Source: Pseudomonas sp. Root562 (lineage in GTDB: Bacteria; Pseudomonadota; Gammaproteobacteria; Pseudomonadales; Pseudomonadaceae). From it: a DNA stretch of 39,219 bases. The stretch covers positions 591,067-630,285 of the forward strand of contig NZ_LMGK01000001.1 of NCBI RefSeq assembly GCF_001427125.1. Reading direction: 5' to 3'. The notes below the pieces were generated by a model. The model searched no databases and had not been told where the DNA came from. It saw only the letters and a program-made list of their open reading frames with translations. The position numbers and the translations under genes were made by a program. Numbering within the stretch: position 1 is the stretch's first letter; each line of letters begins with the position of its first letter. This document shows, piece by piece, positions 8,208 to 17,490 of the stretch.

Positions 8208-8999
8208 ATGCCGACCAACGGACAAATTTCCCTCGAACGAAGCATCCCGCCGATCACCGTGCTGCCGCGTCCGTTGTATGCCCGGGTCGAGAGCCTCAAT
8301 GCGGGTTCATGGACCCCTTCCCATCGCCACGACTGGGTGCAGTTTTCCTATGCCATCAGTGGCGTTCTCGGGGTGCACACCGCTGAAGGCAGTTTCTTTG
8401 CGCCACCGCAGTGGGGCATCTGGATTCCAGCGGACCTTGATCACCAAGTGGTGACGTCGATGCGCGCCGAGATGCGCAGCCTCTATGTGCGACGTGAAGA
8501 TTGCCAGTGGGCGGACGGGCGTTGCCGGGTGCTGGAAGTGACACCGTTGGCGCGGGAGTTGATCAAGAGTTTTTGTTTGCTGCCTGTGGAGTACCCGCAG
8601 GGCGACAGCCAGGAGGCGCGGTTGGTGAGTGTGTTGCTCGATCAATTGGCCGGGTTGCCGGAAGTCGGTTTTTCCCTGCCATTGCCTCGCCACGAACGGT
8701 TGCTGGGTTTATGCAACGAGCTGATTGAAAACCCCGACCGCAACGTGACGTTGCAGGCATGGGCAGAGCGCCTGGGCACATCGGAAAAAACCCTGATGCG
8801 CCTGTTCCAGCGTGAAACCGGGTTGAGCTTCCGTGGCTGGCGGCAACGTGCGCGCTTGCTGTCATCATTGAGTTTGCTGGAAGAGGGTGACAGCGTGACC
8901 AATGTCGCGCTGGCTTGTGGATATGACTCGACGTCGGCGTTTATTGCGGCGTTCAAAAGTCTGTTCGGGTTTACCCCGGGAGAGTTGTTTCGGCAGTAA
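8208..8999 (+). CDS. AraC-family transcriptional regulator with cupin-like N-terminus
   Basis: A 263-residue regulator. The N-terminal part (about 20-110) looks like a cupin sensor (SHRHDWVQFSYAISG, then a PPQWGIWIPA stretch). The C-terminal 95 residues hold two helix-turn-helix motifs (LQAWAERLGTSEKTLMRLF and VTNVALACGYDSTSAFIAAF), the AraC signature. The gene follows the thiolase on the same strand with a REP pair between. It may control the neighbouring fatty-acyl genes, which is inference from position. An inverted REP pair follows immediately after the stop. Confidence 0.92.
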   Translation: MPTNGQISLERSIPPITVLPRPLYARVESLNAGSWTPSHRHDWVQFSYAISGVLGVHTAEGSFFAPPQWGIWIPADLDHQVVTSMRAEMRSLYVRREDCQWADGRCRVLEVTPLARELIKSFCLLPVEYPQGDSQEARLVSVLLDQLAGLPEVGFSLPLPRHERLLGLCNELIENPDRNVTLQAWAERLGTSEKTLMRLFQRETGLSFRGWRQRARLLSSLSLLEEGDSVTNVALACGYDSTSAFIAAFKSLFGFTPGELFRQ

Positions 9000-9006
9000 G
9001 GGCCCC

Positions 9007-9096
9007 ATCGCTGGCAAGCCAGCTCCCACAGAGAATGATGTGAGCCGCATGATTTCGGCTCGACGCATAACCTGTGGGAGCTGGCTTGCCAGCGAT
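9007..9096. repeat. Inverted REP pair between convergent genes
   Basis: Arms 9007-9030 and 9073-9096 are 24-bp perfect reverse complements (ATCGCTGGCAAGCCAGCTCC type). It occupies the whole space between the AraC gene and the convergent chemoreceptor gene and may serve as a bidirectional end for both transcripts. Confidence 0.92.
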
Positions 9097-9118
9097 TGAC
9101 CGCGCAGCGGTCCGCCGG

Positions 9119-11065
9119 TCAGGTGCGGAAACGGCGCACCAACCCGTCCAGCTCATTGGACAACCCGGCCAGGCTCTGCGAATCCAGGCGCGCCGAGTTC
9201 GCCAGTTCGGCCACCAGTTGCGCATCGCCATGGATCTGGCTGATGTGCCGGTTGATGTCTTCGGCCACCTGGTGCTGTTGTTCCGCCGCGGTGGCGATCT
9301 GTGTGTTCATGTCGCGGATCACGTCCACCGACTCGCGGATCTGCCCGAAGCTGCTGCGCGCTTCGCCGATGCGTGATACCGACTGCTGCGACACTTCCAG
9401 GCTGGCGTGCATCTGTTGCGTCACCTGGCTGGTGCGCTTGGCCAGGTTGCCTAGCAGCCCGTCGATCTCCGCGGTGGAGTCGGCCGTGCGTTTGGCCAGT
9501 GCCCGCACTTCGTCCGCCACCACCGCAAAGCCACGCCCCTGCTCACCGGCCCGCGCCGCTTCGATGGCCGCGTTCAACGCAAGCAGGTTGGTCTGTTCGG
9601 CGATCGAGCGAATGGTGCCGAGGATCGACTGAATGTCATTGCTGTCGCGCTCAAGCTGTTGCATCGATTGTGCGGACTGTTCGATTTCCTGGCTCAGGCG
9701 ATCGACGCTGCTCACTGCCGCGTCGATCTGCTGCTGGCCTTCGCGGGCCTGACGCTGGCCACTGTCGGCGGATTCGGCGGCCTGGCTGCAGGAGCGTGCC
9801 ACTTCGTTGGCGGTGGCGACCATTTCGTGGAACGCCGTGGACACCATGTCCACCGCTTCACGCTGGCGCCCGGCGGCTTCAGCCATATCGCTGGAAACCT
9901 GGGTCGAGCTTTTGGACGTGGCGAGAATCTTCGTCGCGGCACCGCCGATGCTCTGGATCAGGTTGCGAATCGCGGTGAGGAACTGGTTGAACCAGCTGGC
10001 CAGTTGCGCGGTTTCGTCGCTGCCACGGATCTGCAGGTTTTTTGTCAGGTCGCCTTCACCTTGGGCGATACCTTCCAGGCCATCGGCCACGCTGCGGATC
10101 GGACGCACGATGACGCTGGCGAAACTGGCGCCGACCACGGCGAAGATCACCGCCAGCACCGCTGCAATGATCGCGATCAACCAGGTCAGCTGGGTCGCGG
10201 TGCTCATTACGTCGCTTTGCTTGATCAGGCCGATGAAGGTCCAGCCCAGTTGCTCCGACGGCCAGACGTTGGCCATGTAGCGCTCGCCATCGAGTTCGAC
10301 TTCGACCAGGCCTTTGCCAGCCTTGGCCAGCTGCGCATAACCTTCGCCGAGGCTGCTCAGGGCCTTGAAATTGTGCTCTGGTTGCTTTGGGTCAACCAGC
10401 ACGGTGCCGGAGTTTTCCAGCAGCATCAGGTAGCCGGTTTCGCCGAGCTTGATCTGCTTCACCAGTTCGGTGAGCTGTTTGAGCGACACGTCGATGCTGA
10501 CCACGCCGCCATTGCTGCCCAGCTTGTTATCGATGGTGCGTACGGTGCTGACGTAGGACGTGTCGTTTTCGGCCCAGTAATAGGCCTCGGTACGGAACGG
10601 CTTGCCCGGTTTTGCCTGGGCCGCCTTGTACCACGGACGCTGGCGCGGGTCGTAGTTGGCCAGCTTGGCATCGTCCGGCCACGACACGTAGCCACCGGCG
10701 GCGGTGCCGAGAATCGCGTAGGCATAGGATGGGTGAGCATTGCCCAGGTCCTGCAGGAAGCCGAAGATCTTTTTGTCCATCTCGCCTTGGGGGATGGTCT
10801 CGGCGTTGGCGGCCATGTAGGTCTTGAGGCTGTCGTCGGAATTCTTGATCAACGGTTGCTTGGCCAGGTACTCGACGTTCTGGCTGATACCGTCGAAAAA
10901 CAGTTGCATGGCATTGCTGACCTGACGGATTTCTCGGCCGCTGCTGTCGACGAATCCGTCCTTGGCATCACTGCGCAAGTTCAGCACAACGAGGGTGGCG
11001 ACCAGCACCACGGGCAAGCAGGCGATGATTGCAAACGCCCAGGTCAACTTCTGTTTGATGTTCAT
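9119..11065 (-). CDS. Methyl-accepting chemotaxis protein with dCache periplasmic sensor
   Basis: A 648-residue chemoreceptor. The ATG at 11065 is chosen because GGAG precedes it and it opens directly into transmembrane segment 1 (residues 9-30); a longer frame upstream has no such signal. The periplasmic dCache_1 domain spans about 35-285, TM2 about 292-318, HAMP about 320-370, and the signalling domain follows with hairpin tip [20 protein letters not shown] (490-509). The ligand pocket shows Tyr138, Arg143, Trp145, Tyr146 (YDPRQRPWY) and Asp192 (VVSIDV). These match the published dCache_1 amino-acid-binding motif, so an amino acid or related amine ligand is likely. The C-terminus (RFRT) lacks a CheR/CheB-tethering pentapeptide. 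There are no chemotaxis genes nearby, so it is an orphan receptor. Confidence 0.95.
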   Translation of the reverse strand: MNIKQKLTWAFAIIACLPVVLVATLVVLNLRSDAKDGFVDSSGREIRQVSNAMQLFFDGISQNVEYLAKQPLIKNSDDSLKTYMAANAETIPQGEMDKKIFGFLQDLGNAHPSYAYAILGTAAGGYVSWPDDAKLANYDPRQRPWYKAAQAKPGKPFRTEAYYWAENDTSYVSTVRTIDNKLGSNGGVVSIDVSLKQLTELVKQIKLGETGYLMLLENSGTVLVDPKQPEHNFKALSSLGEGYAQLAKAGKGLVEVELDGERYMANVWPSEQLGWTFIGLIKQSDVMSTATQLTWLIAIIAAVLAVIFAVVGASFASVIVRPIRSVADGLEGIAQGEGDLTKNLQIRGSDETAQLASWFNQFLTAIRNLIQSIGGAATKILATSKSSTQVSSDMAEAAGRQREAVDMVSTAFHEMVATANEVARSCSQAAESADSGQRQAREGQQQIDAAVSSVDRLSQEIEQSAQSMQQLERDSNDIQSILGTIRSIAEQTNLLALNAAIEAARAGEQGRGFAVVADEVRALAKRTADSTAEIDGLLGNLAKRTSQVTQQMHASLEVSQQSVSRIGEARSSFGQIRESVDVIRDMNTQIATAAEQQHQVAEDINRHISQIHGDAQLVAELANSARLDSQSLAGLSNELDGLVRRFRT

Positions 11066-11522
11066 CCGCGCTCCAGATTTTCTTGTAGGCCCACGCAGTG
11101 CAGATGACTCGCGGATTTTTGGCAGCCGACAACGTTCTTGGTCTACTCGAATCCTTGAGTGCGATGCGCTATTTGTTGGGGAAGCGTTTGTCGGACAATT
11201 CACTTTGTCACTTAGGACTTCGGCTGTTGTCGGAGGAAATTGAGGGGCGCCAGGAAAAATCCTGCGAAGCGCGGGAAGGCGGATGTCAGCTTCTGTCACA
11301 AATGCCCTCGCAGGCCCTGAAGAACAAGCGACACAGCCTCGGCTATGATCATTGGCGCCCGGCGATGGACGTCAGGTTTTTGTGAGGAATCCGGCACATT
11401 GTGTGCTTTGTGTTGCTCCTGGCAGTGTTCATAGGTCGGCCCCCCCTCCCACCGGTGAGTGGATTGCCGTATAACGAATGACTTTCGCGTGTTTGGTAAT
11501 AAAGGACCCACAATAAAAGCTG
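11066..11522. other. Gene-free divergent region between the chemoreceptor and RIO kinase genes
   Basis: This is 457 bp without a convincing gene. Small open frames here lack ribosome sites and recognisable sequence. It must hold promoters for the leftward receptor and the rightward kinase, but no clear sigma-70 or sigma-28 pair stands out by eye. A GTAATAAAGG stretch lies 10-20 bases before the kinase start. Confidence 0.4.
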
Positions 11523-12416
11523 ATGAAGACTCCAAAACGCATTGAACCCCTGATCGAGGACGGTCTGGTCGACGAGGTGCTGCGCCCACTCATGAGTGGT
11601 AAAGAAGCAGCTGTTTATGTAGTGCGCTGCGGCAACCAGCTACGTTGCGCGAAGGTCTACAAGGAGGCGAATAAACGCAGTTTCCGCCAGGCAGCCGAGT
11701 ACCAGGAAGGCCGCAAGGTGCGCAACAGCCGTCAGGCCCGGGCCATGGCCAAGGGCTCCAAGTTTGGCCGCAAGGAAACCGAAGACGCCTGGCAGAACGC
11801 CGAAGTGGCGGCGCTGTTCCGTCTGGCCAGTGCCGGCGTGCGGGTGCCCAAGCCGTATGACTTCCTCGAAGGCGTGCTGCTCATGGAGCTGGTGGCCGAC
11901 GAATATGGCGACGCCGCGCCGCGATTGAACGACGTGGTGCTGGAGCCTGATCAGGCCCGCGAGTATCACGCCTTTCTGATTTCGCAGATCGTGCTGATGT
12001 TGTGTACCGGTTTGGTGCACGGTGACCTGTCCGAGTTCAACGTTCTGCTGACGCCGACCGGTCCGGTGATCATCGACTTGCCGCAAGCGGTGGATGCCGC
12101 GGGCAACAACCACGCGTTCAGCATGCTGGAACGGGATGTGGGCAATATGGCGTCGTACTTCGGGCGGTTCGCACCGGAGTTGAAAAAGACCCGTTATGCC
12201 AAGGAAATGTGGGCCTTGTACGAGGCCGGCACCCTGCACCCGGCCAGCGTCCTGACCGGCGAGTTCGACGAGCCGGAAGAGCTGGCCGACGTTGGCGGCA
12301 TCATGCGTGAGATCGAGGCGGCGCGCCTGGATGAAGAGCGCAAGCAAGCGGCCCGTGCCGCTGACGATGCGCCAGCCAGCAAAACCGAAGAGCCGCCTCC
12401 GCCATGGATGCAGTGA
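11523..12416 (+). CDS. RIO1-like serine/threonine protein kinase (PA4780-type)
   Basis: A 297-residue atypical kinase. It has the RIO flexible-loop motif SGKEA (25-29), ATP-binding Lys44 (CAKVYK), catalytic loop VHGDLSEFNVL (Asp168, Asn173) and metal-binding Asp185 in IIDLPQAVD, which replaces the DFG motif. The C-terminal 40 residues are charged and probably disordered, ending EEPPPPWMQ. The start is kept at ATG 11523 because the N-terminus MKTPKRIEPL is what I recall for Pseudomonas homologues. Only a distant AAAGG precedes it, so translation initiation may be weak. It is monocistronic, with a terminator immediately after. The role in Pseudomonas is poorly known; substrates cannot be deduced. 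Confidence 0.93.
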   Translation: MKTPKRIEPLIEDGLVDEVLRPLMSGKEAAVYVVRCGNQLRCAKVYKEANKRSFRQAAEYQEGRKVRNSRQARAMAKGSKFGRKETEDAWQNAEVAALFRLASAGVRVPKPYDFLEGVLLMELVADEYGDAAPRLNDVVLEPDQAREYHAFLISQIVLMLCTGLVHGDLSEFNVLLTPTGPVIIDLPQAVDAAGNNHAFSMLERDVGNMASYFGRFAPELKKTRYAKEMWALYEAGTLHPASVLTGEFDEPEELADVGGIMREIEAARLDEERKQAARAADDAPASKTEEPPPPWMQ

Positions 12417-12426
12417 TCGGCTAAAC

Positions 12427-12453
12427 AAAAACCCGGCTTCGGCCGGGTTTTTT
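12427..12453 (+). terminator. Bidirectional intrinsic terminator between the RIO kinase and cueR
   Basis: AAAACCCGGC-TTCG-GCCGGGTTTTTT: a GC stem with a UUCG tetraloop and a T-run on both strands. It serves the rightward kinase gene and the leftward cueR gene. Confidence 0.95.
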
Positions 12454-12487
12454 ATGCACAACACACATCCTCCTGTAGAAGCTGCGA

Positions 12488-12886
12488 TCAGGCACAGCAC
12501 CCCGACTCAAGGTTCTTCAGAATCGGACAATCAGGTCGGTGATCGCCCTGACAGTGCTCAACCAGGTCCTGCAAGGTATCGCGCAATTGCCCCAACTCGC
12601 GGATCTTCTGGTTCAGTTCATCGATATGCTGGCGGGCCAGCGCCTTCACATCGGCACTGGCACGTTGGCGATCGTGCCACAGGGCCAGCAGCTTGCCGAC
12701 TTCTTCCAGGGAAAACCCCAGGTCCCGCGAGCGCTTGATGAAGGCGAGGGTGTGCAAGTCGTCATCACCGTACATCCGATAACCGCTGTCGGTACGGTGG
12801 GCTGCCTTGAGCAATCCAATGGATTCGTAATACCGGATCATTTTTGCGCTCAGGCCACTGTGCCGGGCCGCTTGACCGATGTTCAT
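12488..12886 (-). CDS. cueR: Cu(I)-responsive MerR-family regulator CueR
   Basis: A 132-residue MerR-family activator. The N-terminal winged helix ([20 protein letters not shown]) is followed by a dimerisation helix and the metal loop with Cys112 and Cys120 (C-x7-[11 protein letters not shown]). Ser77 is at the position diagnostic of monovalent-ion sensors in CueR. The CC near the C-terminus (ESGCCA) is also typical. Its ATG overlaps the copA stop (ATGA), so it is translated from the copA mRNA and should be autoregulated through the copA promoter. It should activate the 19-bp-spacer promoters found upstream of copA and copZ. Confidence 0.95.
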   Translation of the reverse strand: MNIGQAARHSGLSAKMIRYYESIGLLKAAHRTDSGYRMYGDDDLHTLAFIKRSRDLGFSLEEVGKLLALWHDRQRASADVKALARQHIDELNQKIRELGQLRDTLQDLVEHCQGDHRPDCPILKNLESGCCA

Positions 12887-15276
12887 CGATTGTTCTCCAA
12901 TTCCGCGGGTTTCCAGGTTTTCAACAGTAACGCATTGCTCACCACGCTGACGCTCGACAACGCCATCGCTGCGCCGGCCAGTACCGGGTTGAGGAAACCG
13001 AACGCTGCCAGCGGAATACCAATCAGGTTATAGACGAACGCCCAGAACAGGTTTTGGCGGATTTTCGCGTAGGTCTTGCGACTGATCTCCAGCGCCGCGG
13101 GCACCAAGCGCGGATCGCCGCGCATCAAGGTGATGCCGGCGGCGTGCATGGCCACGTCGGTGCCGCCGCCCATGGCGATGCCGATGTCGGCCGCGGCCAG
13201 GGCCGGGGCGTCGTTGATGCCGTCGCCGACCATCGCCACCACGCCGGTCTGTTTCAGCGCAGCCACCGTCGCGGCTTTGTCCGCTGGCAACACTTCGGCG
13301 TGCACGTCTCTGATGCCCAGTGCCTGCGCAACCACGTTGGCACTGCCGCGATTGTCGCCGGTCAGCAAATGGCTGCTGATGTGCCGTGCGCTCAATTGCT
13401 GTACCGCTTGCAGAGCACCGGGCTTGAGCGTGTCGCCAAAGGCAAACAGGCCCAGCACCCGTGGTTCGGGTTTTTGTTCGATCAGCCAGGACAAGGTACG
13501 GCCTTCGGTTTCCCACGCTGCGGCGGATTCAGCCAGGGCACCGGCGTTCAGGCCGCTTTCTTCAAGCAGACGCCGGTTGCCCAGCGCCAGTCGTCGACCT
13601 TCAAGGGTGCCGGCAATGCCGCGTCCGGTCAGCGATTGGCTGTCGGTGACGTCGTCCACCTGCAACCTGCGTTCAGTACAGGCGTCCAGTACGGCTTTGG
13701 CCAAAGGGTGTTCACTGCCCCGTTGCAGCGCGCCGGCCCATTGCAGCAGGGCGGCTTCGTCACCGTCCACCGCACTCAAGTGCGCGATGCGTGGGGCTCC
13801 GGAGGTCAGGGTGCCGGTCTTGTCGAACACCACCGCACTGACTTCATGGGCACGTTCCAGCGCTTCGGCGTCCTTGATCAGAATTCCGTAACGCGCCGCC
13901 ACCCCGGTGCCGGCCATGATCGCCGTGGGTGTGGCCAGGCCCAACGCACAAGGACAGGCGATCACCAGCACCGCAACGGCGTTGATCAGCGCCGTTTCCA
14001 GTGGTGCGCCATACAGCCACCAGCCAATCAGCGTCGCCAGGGCCAGCAACAGCACCACGGGCACGAAGATCTGGCTGACTTTATCCACCAGTTTCTGGAT
14101 CGGTGCCTTCGCTGCCTGAGCGTCTTCCACCAGGCGAATGATGCGTGCCAACACGGTTTCCGCGCCGAGCGCCCGAGTGCGGACCAGTAATCGACCTTCA
14201 CCGTTGATCGCACCGCCGGTCACTTTATCGCCGGGTTGTTTCGGTACCGGCAGGCTTTCACCGCTGATCAACGCTTCATCGGCATGGCTTTGGCCTTCGA
14301 TCACTTCGCCGTCCACCGGAAAGCGTTCGCCGGGTTTGACCAGCACCAGATCATTCAAGCGCAGGGCACTGATGGCGACATCTTGTTCACGACCATCGAT
14401 CACCTGAATCGCCCGCTCCGGGCGTAACGCTTCGAGTGCGCGGATGGCGCTGGCAGTCTGGCGCTTGGCGCGGCTTTCCAGGTACTTGCCCAGCAACACC
14501 AAGGCAATCACCACCGCCGACGCTTCGAAATACAGATGCGGCATGCGTCCGGCAGCGATGGCCCACTCGTAGATACTCAAGCCATAACCGGCGCTGGTGC
14601 CCAGTGCGACCAGCAAATCCATGTTGCCGGCACCGGCGCGCACAGCTTTCCACGCCGCCACATAAAACCGCGCGCCGAAGATGAATTGCACCGGGGTGGC
14701 CAGGGCAAATTGCGCCCACGCCGGGAGCATCCAATGCACACCGAACGGTTGCAGGAGCATCGGCAAGACAAGCGGCAAGGCGAGGGTGATGGCCGCGATC
14801 AAGGCCCAGCGTTCGTGTTGCAGGCGGGACTGTTGATTGTCGGTTTGCGGGTGTTCGGCTTCCCGGACGCTGGCGCCATAGCCGGCCTTGGTCACGGCGC
14901 CGATCAAGATTTGCGGATCGATCTGCCCGAGCAGTTCAAGATGAGCGCGCTCGTTCGCCAGGTTGACGCTGACGCTTTTCACCCCGGGCACTTTGGTCAG
15001 CGCACGCTCGACGCGGCCGACGCAGGACGCGCAGGTCATGCCGTCGATGTTTAATTCAAGGGGCTGCTGTGGCACGCTGTAGCCAGCCTTTGCCACGGCA
15101 TCCATCAAGGCTGGCAGGCTATCGGCTGGCGCCTGAACCCGCGCCTGTTCGGTGGCGAGGTTGACGCTCACGGCGCTGGCCCCGATGACCTTGCTCAAGG
15201 CGCGCTCGACACGGCCGGCGCAACTGGCGCAGGTCATGCCGGCAATCGGCAGATCGAACGTGGTGGAATCGGACAT
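12883..15276 (-). CDS. copA: Cu(I)-exporting P1B-type ATPase CopA
   Basis: A 797-residue inner membrane copper pump. It has two N-terminal heavy-metal domains with GMTCASC (Cys16/Cys19 and Cys82/Cys85), then transmembrane helices and the actuator loop ([13 protein letters not shown]). The membrane Cu site CPC follows in [13 protein letters not shown], then phosphorylation motif DKTGTLT, the P1[10 protein letters not shown] motif and [11 protein letters not shown]. The ATG at 15276 is preferred over the in-frame GTG at 15285 because AGGGAG lies eight bases upstream of the ATG. Its stop overlaps the cueR start, forming a copA-cueR operon. A CueR-type promoter lies upstream at 15306-15336. It exports cytoplasmic Cu(I) to the periplasm. 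Confidence 0.97.
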   Translation of the reverse strand: MSDSTTFDLPIAGMTCASCAGRVERALSKVIGASAVSVNLATEQARVQAPADSLPALMDAVAKAGYSVPQQPLELNIDGMTCASCVGRVERALTKVPGVKSVSVNLANERAHLELLGQIDPQILIGAVTKAGYGASVREAEHPQTDNQQSRLQHERWALIAAITLALPLVLPMLLQPFGVHWMLPAWAQFALATPVQFIFGARFYVAAWKAVRAGAGNMDLLVALGTSAGYGLSIYEWAIAAGRMPHLYFEASAVVIALVLLGKYLESRAKRQTASAIRALEALRPERAIQVIDGREQDVAISALRLNDLVLVKPGERFPVDGEVIEGQSHADEALISGESLPVPKQPGDKVTGGAINGEGRLLVRTRALGAETVLARIIRLVEDAQAAKAPIQKLVDKVSQIFVPVVLLLALATLIGWWLYGAPLETALINAVAVLVIACPCALGLATPTAIMAGTGVAARYGILIKDAEALERAHEVSAVVFDKTGTLTSGAPRIAHLSAVDGDEAALLQWAGALQRGSEHPLAKAVLDACTERRLQVDDVTDSQSLTGRGIAGTLEGRRLALGNRRLLEESGLNAGALAESAAAWETEGRTLSWLIEQKPEPRVLGLFAFGDTLKPGALQAVQQLSARHISSHLLTGDNRGSANVVAQALGIRDVHAEVLPADKAATVAALKQTGVVAMVGDGINDAPALAAADIGIAMGGGTDVAMHAAGITLMRGDPRLVPAALEISRKTYAKIRQNLFWAFVYNLIGIPLAAFGFLNPVLAGAAMALSSVSVVSNALLLKTWKPAELENNR

Positions 15277-15305
15277 CGGTCGCACTCCCTGTAGTAGATG
15301 TCTAC

Positions 15306-15336
15306 AGGATCAACCTTGCCATGCTGGCAAGGTCAA
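15306..15336 (-). promoter_or_regulatory. CueR-activated copA promoter (19-bp spacer)
   Basis: On the minus strand: -35 TTGACC (15336-15331), a 19-bp spacer containing the dyad CCTTGCC/GGCAAGG, and -10 GATCCT (15311-15306). The over-long spacer and the dyad match the E. coli copA CueR promoter layout. Confidence 0.9.
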
Positions 15337-15356
15337 GCGCAAAGTTTTGCCTATGC

Positions 15357-15443
15357 AGGAGCGAGGCTTGCCCGCGAAGGGCGCGCCACATTCAATAATC
15401 GATATCGAATGAAATGACCCCTTCGCGGGAAAGCCTCGCGCCT
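15357..15443. repeat. Degenerate inverted REP pair
   Basis: Arms 15357-15380 (AGGAGCGAGGCTTGCCCGCG) and 15420-15443 are near-complementary with a few mismatches. It separates the copA promoter from the end of the secreted-protein gene. Confidence 0.8.
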
Positions 15444-15458
15444 ACAGGGTGGTGGTCT

Positions 15459-15842
15459 TCAGTAACCGAGCCCTGCGCGCTTCAGGTACATCCCTTCCTG
15501 CGTCATCGCAATCCGGTACTTGAGCACATCGCCCGCCCGGAGCTGAATGTCCTGCGAGCCCGGCGCCAACATGCCCGGATTGCAGCCAGGCACCTGACCC
15601 GGCAGCAGTTTGAGGCGCAGGGACACATTGCCCGGCGGCAGATTGAATGAGGTGCTTTGTTCCTGGAACAGCCGCGCCGCCAATTGGTCCTGGATGTACA
15701 CGCCGATTTCGCAGCTGGTCGCGACTTCCAGGCGCTCGCGGGAAATGATCAGCACGCCATAGTCCTCCCCGGCGGCACTGGCCGACGGCACGGCGGCGAA
15801 AAGGCTGAGGAAGCCAAACAGGCTGAAAACTGACCAGCGCAT
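15459..15842 (-). CDS. Small secreted protein of unknown function in the copper locus
   Basis: A 127-residue protein with a clear signal peptide (residues 1-23, hydrophobic core FSLFGFLSLFAAVPSASA). The ATG at 15842 has AGGAG at ideal spacing. The mature protein of about 104 residues has two cysteines (Cys44, Cys87) that could pair in the periplasm. The pattern is mainly beta (GVLIISRERLEV, VSLRLKLLPG, GDVLKYRIAM). I do not recognise a family and see no CxxC or Met-rich copper site. It lies between copA and copZ on the copA strand but divergent from copZ, so a copper-related periplasmic role is only suggested by position. Confidence 0.8.
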   Translation of the reverse strand: MRWSVFSLFGFLSLFAAVPSASAAGEDYGVLIISRERLEVATSCEIGVYIQDQLAARLFQEQSTSFNLPPGNVSLRLKLLPGQVPGCNPGMLAPGSQDIQLRAGDVLKYRIAMTQEGMYLKRAGLGY

Positions 15843-15929
15843 GGCTGAATCTCCTGAGATCGAGTCATTGATGCTCGCAGCTTGGCCGAGCGCGACGATG
15901 ATTGCCAGCCCGGCAGATCACTTCAGAAC

Positions 15930-15960
15930 TTGACCTTGCCATGGTGGCAAGCTCGAGACT
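15930..15960 (+). promoter_or_regulatory. CueR-type copZ promoter (19-bp spacer)
   Basis: TTGACC (15930-15935), a 19-bp spacer with the dyad CTTGCC-ATGGT-GGCAAG, then GAGACT (15955-15960). It has the same architecture as the copA promoter and lies 41 bp before the copZ start codon. Confidence 0.85.
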
Positions 15961-16001
15961 GTACTCAACCTCATTCAAGAGCCACATCCAGGGAGTTTTC
16001 C

Positions 16002-16199
16002 ATGCAAGTGTTCAATGTTGAAGGTATGTCCTGCGGTCATTGCGTCAGGGCCATCACCGAGGCCGTTCAGGCTAAAGATCCTGCGGCCAGCGTACGGGTC
16101 GATCTGGCGGCGAAAGAGGTCGGCGTCGAGAGTGCCCTGACAGCGCAACAGGTGATCGAGGCGATCAGCGAAGAGGGCTATGGCGCCAAACTCGCCTGA
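16002..16199 (+). CDS. copZ: Cytoplasmic copper chaperone CopZ
   Basis: A 65-residue heavy-metal-associated domain protein with GMSCGHC (Cys11, Cys14), the Cu(I)-binding loop of Atx1-like chaperones. The start at 16002 has GGGAG seven bases upstream; a longer in-frame start would run through the CueR-type promoter and is rejected. It buffers cytoplasmic Cu(I) and delivers it to CopA and CueR. It is driven by its own CueR-type promoter and separated from copA by the secreted-protein gene. Confidence 0.95.
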   Translation: MQVFNVEGMSCGHCVRAITEAVQAKDPAASVRVDLAAKEVGVESALTAQQVIEAISEEGYGAKLA

Positions 16200-16290
16200 T
16201 CTTTTTAATAGTTAGCGAGCTATCGTAATGTTCAAGGCGTCCATGCGCGGCTAGACTGTCGGGCTGCCGACTAATGCCCCTGGGTGCCTG

Positions 16291-17487
16291 ATGAACTTCC
16301 GTACCATTCTGATTCTTGGCGCGTTAAGCGCTTTCGGTCCACTGGCGATCGATTTCTACCTGCCGGCTTTCCCGGCCATGGCGCTCGCGTTCGGTACGGA
16401 TGAAAAACACGTTCAGCTGACATTGGCCGCCTACTTCCTCGGCCTGTCCATCGGCCAACTGGCTTACGGGCCGGTGGCGGATCGTTTCGGGCGGCGCATT
16501 CCTTTGCTCACCGGCGTGGGGCTGTTCACCGCCGCTTCGCTGGCGTGCGCCTATGCGCCGAACCTGGAATGGCTGATCGGTGCACGTTTTGTCCAGGCAT
16601 TGGGCGGATGCGCGGGAATGGTGATTTCCCGGGCGATCGTAAGCGACAAATGCGACGCGGTGGGTTCGGCGAAAGTGTTTTCACAGCTGATGCTGGTGAT
16701 GGGGCTAGCGCCGATTCTGGCGCCGATGCTTGGCGGCCTGTTGGTCAATACGACGGGCTGGCAGTCGATCTTTCTTGCGCTGACCGGTTTCAGTGCTCTG
16801 GCAGGGTTGGCTGTGGCACTCGGCTTGCCCGAGAGCATGCCGGCCCATTTGCCACGCCAACCGCTATCGGGGGCGTTGCGCCAATATGCTCGGCTCTTGA
16901 AAGAACCGGTGTACCTCGGCCACGCGTTGACCGGTGGTATCGCCATCGCCGGGATGTTTTCCTACATTGCCGGTTCACCGTTCGTCTTCATCAAACTTTA
17001 TGGCGTTCCGGCCGAACATTTCGGCTGGTTCTTCGGTGCCAATGCCGCGGGTTTCATTCTGGTGGCGCAGGTCAATGCGCGTTTGCTGGCCAAGCGCGGG
17101 CCGGCATTCCTGCTTGCGCGTGCCGTGTGGGTCTACCTGGGTGCCGGCCTGACTCTGCTTGGCGTCAGTGCATTGCACACGACACAGCTGTGGCCGTTAC
17201 TGATCCCGCTCTTTGTCTGTATTGCCAGCCTCGGCTGCATTCTGCCAAACGCATCGGCGTGCGCCATGAACGGCCAGGGCGCTCGCGCCGGCAGCGCTTC
17301 GGCGATGCTCGGATGCCTGCAGTTCAGCGTGGCCGCCGGTGCTGCCGCGCTGGTGGGAGTTCTGCACGACGGCAGCGCCATGCCGATGGCCATGGTCATC
17401 AGCCTGTGTGCAATTCTGGTGGTGAGCGTGGCGATGTTCACCCGGCGTTTGCAAAATGCCCGGGCAATGGCGCAAGCCCCGGTTTAA
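16291..17487 (+). CDS. Bcr/CflA-family multidrug efflux MFS transporter
   Basis: A 398-residue major facilitator with about 12 transmembrane helices. The N-terminal helix carries the family motif LGALSAFGPLAIDFYLPAFP. The loop 2-3 MFS motif is GPVADRFGRR, and the antiporter-like motif C region (LGGLLVNTTGWQSIFLALTG) follows helix 5. Length matches Bcr (396). It is a predicted proton-driven drug or metabolite exporter of the inner membrane. It is 91 bp after copZ; an imperfect palindrome ATAGTTAGCGAGCTAT (16208-16223) in that gap could bind a local repressor. A copper link is not supported. Confidence 0.92.
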   Translation: MNFRTILILGALSAFGPLAIDFYLPAFPAMALAFGTDEKHVQLTLAAYFLGLSIGQLAYGPVADRFGRRIPLLTGVGLFTAASLACAYAPNLEWLIGARFVQALGGCAGMVISRAIVSDKCDAVGSAKVFSQLMLVMGLAPILAPMLGGLLVNTTGWQSIFLALTGFSALAGLAVALGLPESMPAHLPRQPLSGALRQYARLLKEPVYLGHALTGGIAIAGMFSYIAGSPFVFIKLYGVPAEHFGWFFGANAAGFILVAQVNARLLAKRGPAFLLARAVWVYLGAGLTLLGVSALHTTQLWPLLIPLFVCIASLGCILPNASACAMNGQGARAGSASAMLGCLQFSVAAGAAALVGVLHDGSAMPMAMVISLCAILVVSVAMFTRRLQNARAMAQAPV

Positions 17488-17490
17488 GGG

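Noticed and set aside
9007..9096. Classical rho-independent terminator after the AraC gene
   Set aside because: No T-run follows either arm; the structure is a REP pair, though it may still limit transcription.
16208..16223. ATAGTTAGCGAGCTAT as a repressor operator for the Bcr/CflA gene
   Set aside because: The symmetry is imperfect (6 of 8 pairs) and there is no adjacent regulator, so it was kept only as a remark.
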